The notes under the pieces are model-generated. The model saw nothing but the letters and a program-made list of their open reading frames with translations, was not told the origin of the DNA and made no database searches. 64,000 bases of DNA. Source: Ruegeria sp. HKCCD8929. GTDB lineage: Bacteria; Pseudomonadota; Alphaproteobacteria; Rhodobacterales; Rhodobacteraceae. The position numbers and the translations under genes were made by a program. The DNA is taken from positions 1 to 64,000 of the forward strand of contig NZ_WPZY01000007.1 in the NCBI RefSeq assembly GCF_013031405.1, given 5' to 3'. Shown here piece after piece: positions 26,245 through 35,243 of this stretch (position 1 is the first letter of the stretch; every line of letters starts with the position of its first letter).

Positions 26245-27042
26245 CTACCGCTGCAGCAGAACCGGGAACCAATCCTCGCGCAGGCGTTGGCCCGGTTGCA
26301 TGTCATGGCCGGGATAGGGCGGTGAGGTGCGGCCCGGGCGTTCAACATAGCGCGCATCGTCGCCCACCAACCGCAGCGAGAATGCGCGGCGGCGTGACGG
26401 CGACGTGTTACCACGTGCGCCGTGCAGGGTACGGTAGTTGAAGGCCACGGCGTCGCCCGGCTCCATCTCGAACTCGGCGATCTTCATCCCCTCGGCGTCG
26501 GGATCAGGGATTGGCATGTACTGGCCTTCGTCCGGAAAGAACCCCTCTTCCGAAACCCAGCGGGTCGGCAGCACCTCTTTCTCCCACAGATGCGAGCCCG
26601 CCACGCAGCGCAGCGTCGCCTCTTTCACCGGATCGAGCGGCGACCAGAAGCTGACGGTCTGCTGCCCCTCGACAAAGTAATATGGCCCGTCCTGATGCCA
26701 GGGCGTCGCCATCGAGGTGCCGGGTTCCTTGACTAGCACGTGATCATGGAACATCTGCACGCTGTCCGATTGCATCAGGTCGGCCGCAACCTCTGCGGCC
26801 GGAGAGGTTTCGATCACCTCGCGAAACTGCAGGATGCGGGTCCAGTTGCAGTAGTCATCGAAGAACCGCCCGGTCTCACCCTCTTTCTTGTTTTCCGAAG
26901 CATACGGCCCCGGCTCGGCCATGTTCGCATCGATACCCGCGCGCAGGGTGTCGACATGATCGGAAAAAAGGCCGCGCACCAGAACGACGCCATCGCGCTG
27001 ATAGGTGTCGATCATCTCGGGGGTGACGAGCGGATGGGGCAT
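26245..27042 (-). CDS. Phytanoyl-CoA dioxygenase (PhyH) family protein
   Basis: A 265-residue Fe(II)/2-oxoglutarate-dependent oxygenase. The iron triad is visible as H-x-D in WHQDGPYY (residues ~132-134) and the distal His in YRTLHGARGN near residue 220, followed by the 2-oxoglutarate arginine region RRRAFSLR. It should hydroxylate a small organic substrate, which is unknown. GGAGG lies six bases before the ATG at 27042. It is divergent from a LysR-type gene 89 bases away, which probably controls it. Confidence 0.9.
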   Translation of the reverse strand: MPHPLVTPEMIDTYQRDGVVLVRGLFSDHVDTLRAGIDANMAEPGPYASENKKEGETGRFFDDYCNWTRILQFREVIETSPAAEVAADLMQSDSVQMFHDHVLVKEPGTSMATPWHQDGPYYFVEGQQTVSFWSPLDPVKEATLRCVAGSHLWEKEVLPTRWVSEEGFFPDEGQYMPIPDPDAEGMKIAEFEMEPGDAVAFNYRTLHGARGNTSPSRRRAFSLRLVGDDARYVERPGRTSPPYPGHDMQPGQRLREDWFPVLLQR

Positions 27043-27131
27043 GGGGGCCTCCGAATGGCTGTTGGCCCGGTGATTTGCCCATAGTTGCAATTCGTGTTCA
27101 AATCATATCTCCGAAAAACGAACATAACCTG

Positions 27132-28028
27132 ATGTTATATCTGACACTCCGCCACTACGAATATGTCTGCGCCATCGGACGGCAGGGCAGCCTGTCGGCG
27201 GCGGCAGGGCAGCTCAATGTCTCGCAACCCGCCCTGTCGGCAGCGCTGACCCGGATCGAGGCGCATCTGGGCCATCCCCTGTTCATCCGCCGCCGCGGCG
27301 CGGCCATGGCGGTGACGCCGCAGGGGCGGCGCTTCATCGACGAGGCCGAAGCGCTGCTGGCCCGCGCCGCCCGGATCGAAAACCCGGCCCACCCCCGCCC
27401 CGCCGCGCGCCCTTTGCGACTGGGATGTTTCGTCGATCTGGCCCCATTCCAGTTGGCCCCTGCCCTGCACGGCCTGCGCGTTGCGTTACCGGATGCGACC
27501 GTCACCTATCGGGCAGACGGGTTCGAGGCGCTGATCTCGGCCATGCTGAAAGGGCAGATCGACATCGCGCTGACCTATGATCTGGGCATGGATGCGGGGT
27601 TTGCGCGGCAACGGCTGTTCGAAAGCCACCCCAACGCGCTGGTAGCCCCGGATCACCCGCTGAACGAACAGGGCCGGATTTCATTGGAGACCCTGACCTC
27701 CCATCCACTGATCCTGTCCGAGGAGGGTCTGTCAGCCCAACACGTACTGGGCCTCTTCCGCCGCAAGGGGCTGAACCCGGTTGTGGCGCATCGGGCGGCC
27801 TCGCTGGAAATCCTGCGCAGCCTCGCCGCGCACGGTGAGGGGGTCGGTGTCAGCTATGCCAACCCGCTCTCCGCCGCCAGCTATGACGGCAAGCCGCTGG
27901 TCAGCCTGCCTATCCCGGACCCCGAGGCGCGCGAATCCGTGGTGCTGGCCCGGCACGGAACCGGCCCTGCCGATCCGCTGGTGGCAGAAGCAACCGAAGT
28001 GCTGTTGGAGATGTTCAGGCGGGACTGA
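27132..28028 (+). CDS. LysR-type transcriptional regulator
   Basis: A 298-residue regulator with an N-terminal winged helix-turn-helix (residues ~5-60, GSLSAAAGQLNVSQPALSAALTRIEAHLG) and a two-lobed effector-binding domain (residues ~90-295). The arrangement, divergent from the PhyH-family gene, is the classical LysR layout and suggests it controls that gene and itself. The frame extends to 27075, but the conserved start of the helix-turn-helix fixes 27132. Its stop abuts the irr stop codon with no gap. Confidence 0.92.
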   Translation: MLYLTLRHYEYVCAIGRQGSLSAAAGQLNVSQPALSAALTRIEAHLGHPLFIRRRGAAMAVTPQGRRFIDEAEALLARAARIENPAHPRPAARPLRLGCFVDLAPFQLAPALHGLRVALPDATVTYRADGFEALISAMLKGQIDIALTYDLGMDAGFARQRLFESHPNALVAPDHPLNEQGRISLETLTSHPLILSEEGLSAQHVLGLFRRKGLNPVVAHRAASLEILRSLAAHGEGVGVSYANPLSAASYDGKPLVSLPIPDPEARESVVLARHGTGPADPLVAEATEVLLEMFRRD

Positions 28029-28448
28029 TCAGGCCTTGCGGCGCAGGCGGATCACCACATCGACCGAGGCGATCTCGACCCCGTCCGGAGCTTCGGGCAG
28101 CCGCTGGATCACCAACTGCTCGGACGGCGCATCCGACAGCCGGCCCTCATCTTCCCAGAAGAAATGCGGATGGTCGTGGGTGTTGGTGTCGAAATAGCTT
28201 TTCGAGCCATCCACCGTGATCTCCTGCAACACGCCCGCGTCGCAGAAGGCACGCAGCGTGTTGTAGACGGTGGCAAGCGAGACGGCGGCTCCGGTAGATT
28301 TGGCGGCCTCGAACAGGCTCTCGGCGGTCACGTGGCGATGCTTGCCGTCGCCGACCAGCAATTCGGCCAGCGCAACACGCTGCCGGGTCGGTCGCAAACC
28401 GGCAGTGACCAACCAATCGGTGGCGATTTCCTGGCTCTGTGGCGTCAT
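28029..28448 (-). CDS. irr: Iron response regulator Irr (Fur family)
   Basis: A 139-residue Fur-superfamily regulator with a winged-helix domain (residues ~8-80, GLRPTRQRVALAELL and SLATVYNTLRAF) and the Irr-type histidine motif in DTNTHDHPHFFWEDEGRL. The C-terminal cysteine motifs of Fur are absent. In alphaproteobacteria Irr senses heme status and represses or activates iron genes under iron limitation. It is divergent from fabA, a conserved Rhodobacteraceae arrangement. Confidence 0.94.
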   Translation of the reverse strand: MTPQSQEIATDWLVTAGLRPTRQRVALAELLVGDGKHRHVTAESLFEAAKSTGAAVSLATVYNTLRAFCDAGVLQEITVDGSKSYFDTNTHDHPHFFWEDEGRLSDAPSEQLVIQRLPEAPDGVEIASVDVVIRLRRKA

Positions 28449-28477
28449 GACTTATCATCCGCGTTTCGCTGACAGTA

Positions 28478-28507
28478 TATATAAGGCGCCCCCGGGCGGA
28501 AATTCAA
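28478..28507 (-). promoter_or_regulatory. Predicted irr promoter
   Basis: On the minus strand TTGAAT (28507-28502) is followed after 18 bases by TATATA (28483-28478), about 30 bases before the irr ATG. The neighbouring sequence contains AAATTCA twice (28500-28518), which could be an operator. This is a prediction by eye. Confidence 0.4.
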
Positions 28508-28637
28508 ATGAAATTCATTCGCAACGGTTGGCTTTACAGTCACGACATAGAGCGTGGCCGCTCTTGCAGGACCTTGCGCACGGGTGCTAGAGGGGGCCTG
28601 ATACGATGGACAGAACCATGGCAGGAGAGGCGGCAGA

Positions 28638-29147
28638 ATGGCCCAATTCCCGAGCAGCTTTGACAAGGACGATCTGCTGAAATGCGCCCGTGGCGAGTTA
28701 TTCGGCCCCGGCAACGCACAGCTGCCCGCCCCGCCGATGCTGATGATGGACCGGATCACCGACATCTCCGGCGATGGCGGCGCCCATGGCAAGGGCCATG
28801 TGGTGGCCGAATTCGACATCACCCCGGAACTTTGGTTTTTTGACTGCCATTTCCCCGGCAACCCGATCATGCCCGGCTGCCTGGGTCTGGACGGGTTGTG
28901 GCAGCTGACCGGTTTCAACCTGGGCTGGCGCGGCTGGCAGGGGCGCGGCTATGCGCTGGGTGTAGGCGAGGTCAAGCTGACCGGCATGGTCCGCCCGGAC
29001 CGCAAGATGCTGACCTACCACATCGACTTCACCAAGGCGATGCAGACCCGCCGCCTGACCATGGGTGTGGCGGATGGCCGGGTCGAAGCCGATGGCGAGT
29101 TGATCTATCAGGTCAAAGACATGAAGGTTGCATTGTCGGAAAGCTGA
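28638..29147 (+). CDS. fabA: 3-hydroxydecanoyl-ACP dehydratase/isomerase
   Basis: FabA dehydrates 3-hydroxydecanoyl-ACP and isomerises the product to cis-3-decenoyl-ACP, the branch point to unsaturated fatty acids. The 169-residue hot-dog-fold protein has the catalytic His in [19 protein letters not shown] (about residue 71) and the acidic residue in the second motif GLDGLWQ. GGAGAGG precedes the ATG. It heads a fabA-fabB-fabI operon, 190 bases from the divergent irr. Confidence 0.97.
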   Translation: MAQFPSSFDKDDLLKCARGELFGPGNAQLPAPPMLMMDRITDISGDGGAHGKGHVVAEFDITPELWFFDCHFPGNPIMPGCLGLDGLWQLTGFNLGWRGWQGRGYALGVGEVKLTGMVRPDRKMLTYHIDFTKAMQTRRLTMGVADGRVEADGELIYQVKDMKVALSES

Positions 29148-29195
29148 CTCCAGCTGATCGGCAGGCACTAGGGAACGGAACACAGGAGTACGCTT

Positions 29196-30425
29196 ATGCG
29201 TCGCGTCGTCGTCACCGGTCTGGGGATCGTCTCCTCTATCGGGAACAATGCCGAAGAGGTCACCGCATCGCTCAGGGCCGGGAAATCCGGCATCGAAGCG
29301 AACGCGCAGATGGTCGAGCATGGCTTTCGCAGCCAGATCGCCGGATCGCTGAAGATCGACGTGACCGAGCATGTGGACAAGCGTACCCTGCGGTTCATGG
29401 GCCCCGGCGCGGCTTATGCCCATATCGCCATGAGCCAGGCGATTGCCGATTCCGGCCTGAGCGAGGATCAGGTGGTCAATCCGCGCACCGGGCTGGTGGC
29501 CGGGTCCGGCGGTCCCTCGACCAGCGCGATGCTGACGGCACATCAGACGGTGCTGAAAAACGGCGCAACCAAGCGCATCGGGCCGTTTGCGGTGCCGAAA
29601 TGCATGTGCTCGACGATTTCTGCCAACCTTGCGACCGCGTTCAAGATCAAGGGCATCAATTACTCGATCACCTCGGCCTGCTCCACCTCGCTGCATTGCA
29701 TCGGCAATGCGGCGGAACAGATCATGCTGGGCAAGCAGGACGTGATGTTTGCAGGCGGCGGCGAGGAGTTGGACTGGACCCTGTCCTGTCTGTTCGACGC
29801 GATGGGCGCGATGTCGTCGAAATACAACGACACGCCCGAAAAAGCGTCGCGCGCCTTCGATCAGGATCGTGACGGCTTCGTGATCTCCGGCGGCGGCGGC
29901 ATCGTGGTGCTGGAAGAGCTGGAACACGCAAAGGCGCGCGGCGCCAAGATCTATGCCGAGGTGACCGGCTATGCAGCCACCTCGGACGGGCATGACATGG
30001 TGGCCCCATCAGGCGAGGGCGGCGAACGCGCCATGCGTCTGGCGCTGGCCACCCTGCCCGAGGAACGCAAGGTCAGCTATATCAACGCGCATGGCACCTC
30101 GACCCCGGTGGGCGACGTCGGCGAGGTCGAAGCCGTCCGCCGCATCTTCGGCGAGGGCAACGTGCCGCCGATCTCCTCGACCAAATCCATGACCGGGCAC
30201 GCGCAGGGCGCGGCGGGCGCGCTCGAGGCGATCTTCTGTCTGCTGATGCTGCGGGGTGACTTCATCACGCCGTCGATCAACGTCGACACACTGGCCGAGG
30301 GCATCCATCCCGGCGAAGTCGCAACTGAGGTTGTCGAAAACGCCGGTCTGGACAGTGTCATGACCAACAGCTTCGGCTTTGGCGGCACCAACGGGTCAAT
30401 GGTCCTTTCCAAGTATCACGGGTGA
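29196..30425 (+). CDS. fabB: 3-oxoacyl-ACP synthase I
   Basis: FabB elongates unsaturated acyl-ACPs. The 409-residue condensing enzyme has the Cys-His-His triad: Cys in [13 protein letters not shown] (near 163), His in [12 protein letters not shown] (near 298) and His in [12 protein letters not shown] (near 333). It ends with the usual [19 protein letters not shown] is seven bases before the ATG. It lies 48 bases after fabA and 4 bases before fabI, supporting one operon for unsaturated fatty-acid synthesis. Confidence 0.97.
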   Translation: MRRVVVTGLGIVSSIGNNAEEVTASLRAGKSGIEANAQMVEHGFRSQIAGSLKIDVTEHVDKRTLRFMGPGAAYAHIAMSQAIADSGLSEDQVVNPRTGLVAGSGGPSTSAMLTAHQTVLKNGATKRIGPFAVPKCMCSTISANLATAFKIKGINYSITSACSTSLHCIGNAAEQIMLGKQDVMFAGGGEELDWTLSCLFDAMGAMSSKYNDTPEKASRAFDQDRDGFVISGGGGIVVLEELEHAKARGAKIYAEVTGYAATSDGHDMVAPSGEGGERAMRLALATLPEERKVSYINAHGTSTPVGDVGEVEAVRRIFGEGNVPPISSTKSMTGHAQGAAGALEAIFCLLMLRGDFITPSINVDTLAEGIHPGEVATEVVENAGLDSVMTNSFGFGGTNGSMVLSKYHG

Positions 30426-30429
30426 AAAA

Positions 30430-31221
30430 ATGTCGGATCTTATGAAAGGCAAACGCGGCCTGATCATGGGGGTGGCCAATGACCGCTCCATCGCCTGGGG
30501 TATCGCCAAGGCCATGCACGAGGCAGGCGCCGAGCTGGCATTCACCTATCAGGGCGAAGCGTTCGGCAAGCGGCTGGAACCGCTGGCCCAAAGCGTCGGC
30601 AGCGATTTCTTGGTGGACGCGGATGTGACCGACGACGCCTCGCTGGACCGCGCCTTTGACGAACTGGCGGCGCGCTGGCCCACCATCGACTTCGTGGTGC
30701 ACGCCATCGCTTATTCGGACAAATCCGAACTGACGGGCCGGTTCCTGAACACCACACGGGCGAATTTCAAGCATTCGATGGATGTCTCGGCCTATTCCTT
30801 CATCGAGGTGGCGCGCCGTGCCTATCCGTTGATGAAGGACAATGGCGGCTCGCTGCTGACACTGACCTATCAGGGCTCGAACCGGGTGGTTCCGAATTAC
30901 AACGTGATGGGCGTGGCCAAGGCGGCGCTGGAATCGGCGACCCGCTATCTGGCCAACGACCTTGGCCCCGACGGCATCCGCGTCAACGCGATCTCGCCCG
31001 GCCCGATGAAAACGCTGGCCGGTGCCGCCATCGGTGGCGCGCGCAGAACTTACAAGTTCTGCGACCAGAACGCGCCCATGCGATCGAACGCCACACTCGA
31101 GGCAGTGGGCGGTACGGCCGTCTACCTGGCCTCGGATGCAGGCGCCTGCACCTCGGGTGAGATCATCCGGGTTGACGGCGGTTTCCACGTTCTGGGCATG
31201 CCACAGCCGGACTCAATGTGA
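30430..31221 (+). CDS. fabI: Enoyl-ACP reductase (NADH)
   Basis: FabI reduces trans-2-enoyl-ACP in the last step of each elongation round. The 263-residue short-chain dehydrogenase-like enzyme has the nucleotide-binding GVANDRSIAWGIA and the Y-x6-K active site in NYNVMGVAKAALE. It starts four bases after fabB; an in-frame upstream ATG inside fabB is not credible. It completes the fabA-fabB-fabI operon. Confidence 0.96.
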   Translation: MSDLMKGKRGLIMGVANDRSIAWGIAKAMHEAGAELAFTYQGEAFGKRLEPLAQSVGSDFLVDADVTDDASLDRAFDELAARWPTIDFVVHAIAYSDKSELTGRFLNTTRANFKHSMDVSAYSFIEVARRAYPLMKDNGGSLLTLTYQGSNRVVPNYNVMGVAKAALESATRYLANDLGPDGIRVNAISPGPMKTLAGAAIGGARRTYKFCDQNAPMRSNATLEAVGGTAVYLASDAGACTSGEIIRVDGGFHVLGMPQPDSM

Positions 31222-31280
31222 CCTGATCTTTCCCCGGGCTTGCCAAGTTTTGACCACACTCGCTTGGCAGGCTCGGTGCT

Positions 31281-31688
31281 ATGGCACAGGTAGATACGGA
31301 ATTTGACACCCCCACAAATCAACCCTCGATAAGGGCCGGGACGGTCATGCGCCTCATGCTTCTGCTGATGTGCGGCGCGATGATGGGACTCGTCGTTTTG
31401 TCCCTGCCCTCGGTGAGGCTCCAAATCAGCAGCCTCGCGGGATTTTCCACGACAACCGAAGCGCCAACTGCGGCCATGATTGCCGAAGCGCCTGCCGTCG
31501 AAGTCACGGTTGCCGACGCCACATCGTCCGAAGCGCCTGCCGACTCCAAAGCGTCCGCAATTACGCTCAACTGGGACCTATCGCCGGATTTCGGCGGTGA
31601 GTCCACGTCTGACCCGGGAATCCAGGTCAGCCAGAACACCAATACCAAGGTCACGATCCGGCATGGCGTGACCGTTATCGGAGACTGA
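31281..31688 (+). CDS. Single-pass membrane protein of unknown function
   Basis: A 135-residue protein with one membrane helix (about residues 23-42) and an Ala/Thr/Pro/Ser-rich low-complexity linker (residues ~57-95). A short C-terminal segment ends KVTIRHGVTVIGD. The orientation suggests the tail is periplasmic. There is no recognised domain and only a weak ribosome site. It is moderately likely to be real because the frame is intact between fabI and a convergent FKBP gene and the C-terminus looks structured. Confidence 0.55.
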   Translation: MAQVDTEFDTPTNQPSIRAGTVMRLMLLLMCGAMMGLVVLSLPSVRLQISSLAGFSTTTEAPTAAMIAEAPAVEVTVADATSSEAPADSKASAITLNWDLSPDFGGESTSDPGIQVSQNTNTKVTIRHGVTVIGD

Positions 31689-31735
31689 GGCGTTTCTGCG
31701 ACCTGCCGAAACGCCACCCCGCCGCAGTCAACGCA

Positions 31736-32164
31736 TCAGTTGATCGACACCACCTCGATATCAAAGATCAGGTCCTGCCCGGCCAGCGGGTGATTGGCAT
31801 CCAGCGTCACCGTTGCCTCGTCCACCTCGACCACCGTCACCGGCAAGGCCTGCCCCTCCGGCGTCTGCATCTGCAACTGGGTGCCGAGTTCAAGCGGAAT
31901 GTCGTCCGGGATGCCTTCACGCGGGATGGCCTGACGCATCGCCGGGTTGATCGGGCCGTAGGCCTCGACACAGGGCACCTCGACCTTTTTCGTGTCGCCG
32001 ACCGTCATACCCGGCATCGCCGCATCCAGACCGGCGATGATCTGACCCGAGCCCACCACAAACTCCAGCGGATCGCGCCCTTCGGAACTGTCGAAGGTCT
32101 TGCCGTCCAGCAGCGTGCCGGTGTAGTGGATGCGAACCGTGTCGCCTTGTTTGATTTCGCTCAT
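31736..32164 (-). CDS. FKBP-type peptidyl-prolyl isomerase, SlyD-like
   Basis: A 142-residue protein with an FKBP half-domain (VRIHYTGTLLDGKTFDSSEGRDPLEFVVGSG), an inserted flap (residues ~70-125) and the return strands VTLDANHPLAGQDLIFDIEVV typical of SlyD-type isomerase-chaperones. The histidine-rich metal tail of E. coli SlyD is absent. It should speed prolyl isomerisation during cytosolic folding. GGAGA precedes the ATG. It is convergent with the preceding membrane protein and divergent from the dehalogenase operon. Confidence 0.93.
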   Translation of the reverse strand: MSEIKQGDTVRIHYTGTLLDGKTFDSSEGRDPLEFVVGSGQIIAGLDAAMPGMTVGDTKKVEVPCVEAYGPINPAMRQAIPREGIPDDIPLELGTQLQMQTPEGQALPVTVVEVDEATVTLDANHPLAGQDLIFDIEVVSIN

Positions 32165-32294
32165 GGGGTCTCCGGTCCGTTGCTAAATTGGGTCAAGGCG
32201 CCCACCCTAGGGGGTCTCACCCCAATGTAAACCCTTGCCCCTTCCCCACCCTGCCCGCCTGTGCAAACCTGCGCCCGAAAAGGGGGAGAGGACG

Positions 32295-32981
32295 ATGCCG
32301 ATCACAACCTGCATTTTCGACGCCTACGGCACCTTGTTCGACGTGGCCGCCGCCGCCCGTCAGGCCGCTGCCGAGCCCGGCCACGACGCGCTGCGCGATA
32401 CGTGGCCGGCACTGGCGAACCACTGGCGTCTCAAGCAGTTGCAATACACCTGGCTGCGGGCGATCACCGATGCGCATACCGATTTCTGGAAGGTGACGCA
32501 GAACGGGCTGGACTGGGCATTGGAAGCGACCGAGCTGGACGGAAACGCCGCCCTGCGCCAACGTCTTCTGGATCTTTACTGGGAGTTGCAGGCCTACCCG
32601 GAGGTGCCCGACATGCTGCGTGCACTGAAGGCGGCGGGCAAGCAGACGGCGATCCTGTCGAACGGCTCGCCTGCGATGCTGGACGGAGCGGTGCAGTCGG
32701 CGGGGATCGGAGACGTTCTGGACGATGTGCTATCGGTCGAAAGCGTCGGCATCTTCAAACCCGACGCGCGGGTCTACGATCTGGTGCAGGACCGGTTCGG
32801 CGGCCTCCGCGACGAGGTGCTGTTCGTCAGCTCCAACGGCTGGGATGCCGCAGGCGCCAGCGGCTACGGCTTTACCACCGCCTGGGTCAACCGCGCGGGC
32901 GAGCCGATGGACCGCTTGCCGTGGACGCCTGCACATGTACTGTCCGATCTGACAACGTTTCCGCAACTTGCAGGGGCCTGA
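32295..32981 (+). CDS. L-2-haloacid dehalogenase (HAD type II)
   Basis: A 228-residue HAD-superfamily enzyme that closely follows type II haloacid dehalogenases. The nucleophile Asp9 lies in FDAYGTLFD, the serine motif in ILSNGSPAML, the lysine in IFKPDARVYDL, and the signature VSSNGWDAAGASGYGFTTAWVNR follows. It should hydrolyse L-2-haloalkanoates to D-2-hydroxy acids. GGGGGAGAGG precedes the ATG at 32295. Its stop overlaps the next start (TGATG), so it heads a five-gene coupled operon. Confidence 0.93.
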   Translation: MPITTCIFDAYGTLFDVAAAARQAAAEPGHDALRDTWPALANHWRLKQLQYTWLRAITDAHTDFWKVTQNGLDWALEATELDGNAALRQRLLDLYWELQAYPEVPDMLRALKAAGKQTAILSNGSPAMLDGAVQSAGIGDVLDDVLSVESVGIFKPDARVYDLVQDRFGGLRDEVLFVSSNGWDAAGASGYGFTTAWVNRAGEPMDRLPWTPAHVLSDLTTFPQLAGA

Positions 32982-33805
32982 TGGCGTTCTTCACCACCTC
33001 CGACGGCAAGCAGCTTTATTTCGAGGATACCGGGAGTGGCCAACCGCTGTTGTGCCTGCCCGGGCTGACCCGCTGCAGCCGTGATTTCTCATTTCTCGCG
33101 CCAAATGTGACCGACCTGCGGATGATCGCGATGGATTACCGCGGGCGTGGCCGGTCGGATTACGACCCCGACCATGCGAACTACAACGTCCTGCGCGAAG
33201 CTCAGGATGTAATCGAATTGCTGGATCATCTGGGACTGAAAAAGGCCACCATTCTCGGCACCTCGCGCGGCGGCCTGATCGCGATGACGCTGGCCGCCGG
33301 CCACCCGCAGCGGCTGGCCGGGGTGATCCTGAACGACGTTGGGCCGGTGGTCGAACCGGCAGGCATCGCCCGGATCATGGAGTATGTGGGCAAGGCGCCC
33401 ACCTCGAAAACCCACGATGAGGCCGCACATCTGCTCAAGGACGCCACGGCATCGCAATTCCCCGGCGTGCCGCTGGAGGTCTGGCGTAAACAGGCCGGAA
33501 TCCAGTATGACGCCACGCCCGGCGGGCTGAAACTGCGCTATGATCCAGCGCTGCACACCGCACTGGTCGAGCAGGCCGCCGGGCCGCCCCCCGACCTGTG
33601 GCCCCTCTTCGACGCCCTGAACGGCATTCCCACCGGCGTGATCCGGGGTGCCAATTCCGACATCCTCGGAGCCACCACGCTGGCCGAAATGCACGCCCGC
33701 CACCCGGGCCTGATTTCGTCAAACGTACCGGATCGCGGCCACGTGCCGTTTCTCGACGAACCCCAATCCCTCGACATCATCCGCCGCGTTCTGGAGGCTG
33801 CATGA
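32981..33805 (+). CDS. Alpha/beta-fold hydrolase
   Basis: A 274-residue alpha/beta hydrolase. The nucleophile elbow is GTSRGG (Ser near residue 95), the oxyanion region is LCLPGLTRCSRDF, and the catalytic His lies in PDRGHVPFLDEP near residue 254. The substrate is unknown; esters, lactones and haloalkanes are all family substrates. The start overlaps the dehalogenase stop by one base, and the stop overlaps the dehydratase start by four, so translation is coupled. Confidence 0.9.
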   Translation: MAFFTTSDGKQLYFEDTGSGQPLLCLPGLTRCSRDFSFLAPNVTDLRMIAMDYRGRGRSDYDPDHANYNVLREAQDVIELLDHLGLKKATILGTSRGGLIAMTLAAGHPQRLAGVILNDVGPVVEPAGIARIMEYVGKAPTSKTHDEAAHLLKDATASQFPGVPLEVWRKQAGIQYDATPGGLKLRYDPALHTALVEQAAGPPPDLWPLFDALNGIPTGVIRGANSDILGATTLAEMHARHPGLISSNVPDRGHVPFLDEPQSLDIIRRVLEAA

Positions 33806-34776
33806 GCTCCCTGCAAATGATCGAAGCCGCCGCCGAACGGTTGAACGGCCACGCCCGGCGCACGCCGCTGCTGAGCTCTCCGTTTCTGGACGAGATCGCC
33901 GGACGGCGGGTGCTGGTGAAACCGGAATGTCTGCAACATACCGGCAGCTTCAAGTTCCGCGGCGCGTGGTCGGCAGTCTCGGCGCTGCAAGAAGACAGCC
34001 GCCAGCGCGGTGTCATCGCCTTTTCCTCGGGCAACCATGCCCAAGGCGTGGCGATGGCGGCGGCAAAACACGGTGTGGCGGCGGTGATCGTCATGCCCTC
34101 GGACGCGCCACAGCTCAAGATCGGCAACACCCGTGCGCTGGGGGCCGAGGTGGTGCTCTACGACCGGGCCAGCGAAAGCCGGGAAGAGATCGGTGCGGCG
34201 CTAGCTGCCGAACGCGGCCTGACCCTGATCAAGCCCTATGACGAACCGCAGGTGATCGCCGGACAGGGCACCACCGGGCTGGAGATCGCCCAACAGGCGG
34301 CAGAACTGGGCGTGACCGAAGCAGATGTGCTGGTCTGTTGCGGCGGCGGCGGGCTCACGTCAGGCATCGCGCTGGCGCTGGAAGGGCACGCACCCGGACT
34401 GCGGCCCCGGCCTTGTGAGCCCGAAGGCTTCGACGATGTGAAACGCTCGCTGATCTCGGGCGGGATCGAACGCAACAACCGGACCTCGGGCAATATCTGC
34501 GACGCGATCCTGACGCCCGCCCCGGGGCAGATCACGTTCCCGATCCTCAAACGTCTCTGCGGCCCCGGTCTGAGCGTATCCGAGGATGAGGCGATGCAGG
34601 CCATGTCATTGGCCTTCAACCGGCTCAAGATCGTGCTGGAACCGGGCGGCGCCGTCGCCATCGCCTCGGCCCTCTTCCGCCGCGACGAGATTGAAGGTGA
34701 TGCGGTGATCGCGGTGGCCTCGGGTGGCAACGTGGACCCGAACGTCTTTCGCACGGCCTTGGAGCGGCACCCATGA
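33802..34776 (+). CDS. Threonine/serine dehydratase-like PLP enzyme
   Basis: A 324-residue fold-type II PLP enzyme with the PLP lysine in TGSFKFRGA (about residue 51), the asparagine loop SSGNHAQGVA and the phosphate-binding CCGGGGLTSG. It lacks the C-terminal ACT regulatory domain of biosynthetic IlvA, so it resembles catabolic threonine dehydratase, serine racemase or hydroxyaspartate ammonia-lyase. The substrate cannot be separated by eye. ATGA overlaps join it to both neighbours. Confidence 0.9.
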   Translation: MSSLQMIEAAAERLNGHARRTPLLSSPFLDEIAGRRVLVKPECLQHTGSFKFRGAWSAVSALQEDSRQRGVIAFSSGNHAQGVAMAAAKHGVAAVIVMPSDAPQLKIGNTRALGAEVVLYDRASESREEIGAALAAERGLTLIKPYDEPQVIAGQGTTGLEIAQQAAELGVTEADVLVCCGGGGLTSGIALALEGHAPGLRPRPCEPEGFDDVKRSLISGGIERNNRTSGNICDAILTPAPGQITFPILKRLCGPGLSVSEDEAMQAMSLAFNRLKIVLEPGGAVAIASALFRRDEIEGDAVIAVASGGNVDPNVFRTALERHP

Positions 34777-35228
34777 ACCGGCGCGAGGGAGATCTGATCG
34801 CCCTGGCCCTGCAGCGCGAATTCGACGTGATCGTGCATGGCTGCAACTGCTTTCACACCATGGATGCAGGCGTCGCCAAATTCATCGCCCGCGCTTTCCC
34901 CGAGGCGCTGGCCGCCGACAGGGCCACCAAACACGGCAGCCGCGCCAAACTGGGCACGGTCTCCGTCGCCCAGACAGTCCGTGACGGCCATGAAATCACC
35001 ACCGTCAACGCCTATACCCAGCACCACTGGCACGGAACCGGACGGTTGGTGGACTACGACGCCCTGAGCGCCTGTTTCGAGCTGATCGCCCTGCGGTTTT
35101 CCACCGCCCGCATCGGCTATCCCATGATCGGCGCCGGGCTGGCGGGCGGTGACTGGGACGAAATCGCACCCCTGATCGACACCGCCCTGATCGGGCTCGA
35201 CCACACGCTGGTCGTCCTCCCCTCCTGA
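34773..35228 (+). CDS. Macro-domain protein
   Basis: A 151-residue single macro domain: GDLIALALQ, then VIVHGCNCFHTMDAGVAKFIA for the ADP-ribose loop, and GYPMIGAGLAGGDWDEIAPLI for the second phosphate loop. Macro domains bind ADP-ribose or remove it from proteins, nucleic acids or acetyl esters. It overlaps the dehydratase stop by four bases and precedes an EEP nuclease by 15. The partner of a macro domain in this metabolic operon is not obvious. Confidence 0.88.
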   Translation: MNRREGDLIALALQREFDVIVHGCNCFHTMDAGVAKFIARAFPEALAADRATKHGSRAKLGTVSVAQTVRDGHEITTVNAYTQHHWHGTGRLVDYDALSACFELIALRFSTARIGYPMIGAGLAGGDWDEIAPLIDTALIGLDHTLVVLPS

Positions 35229-35243
35229 CACGCGGAGCCTCAT

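Noticed and set aside
28698..29993. 431-residue open frame on the minus strand
   Set aside because: It is antisense to fabA and fabB.
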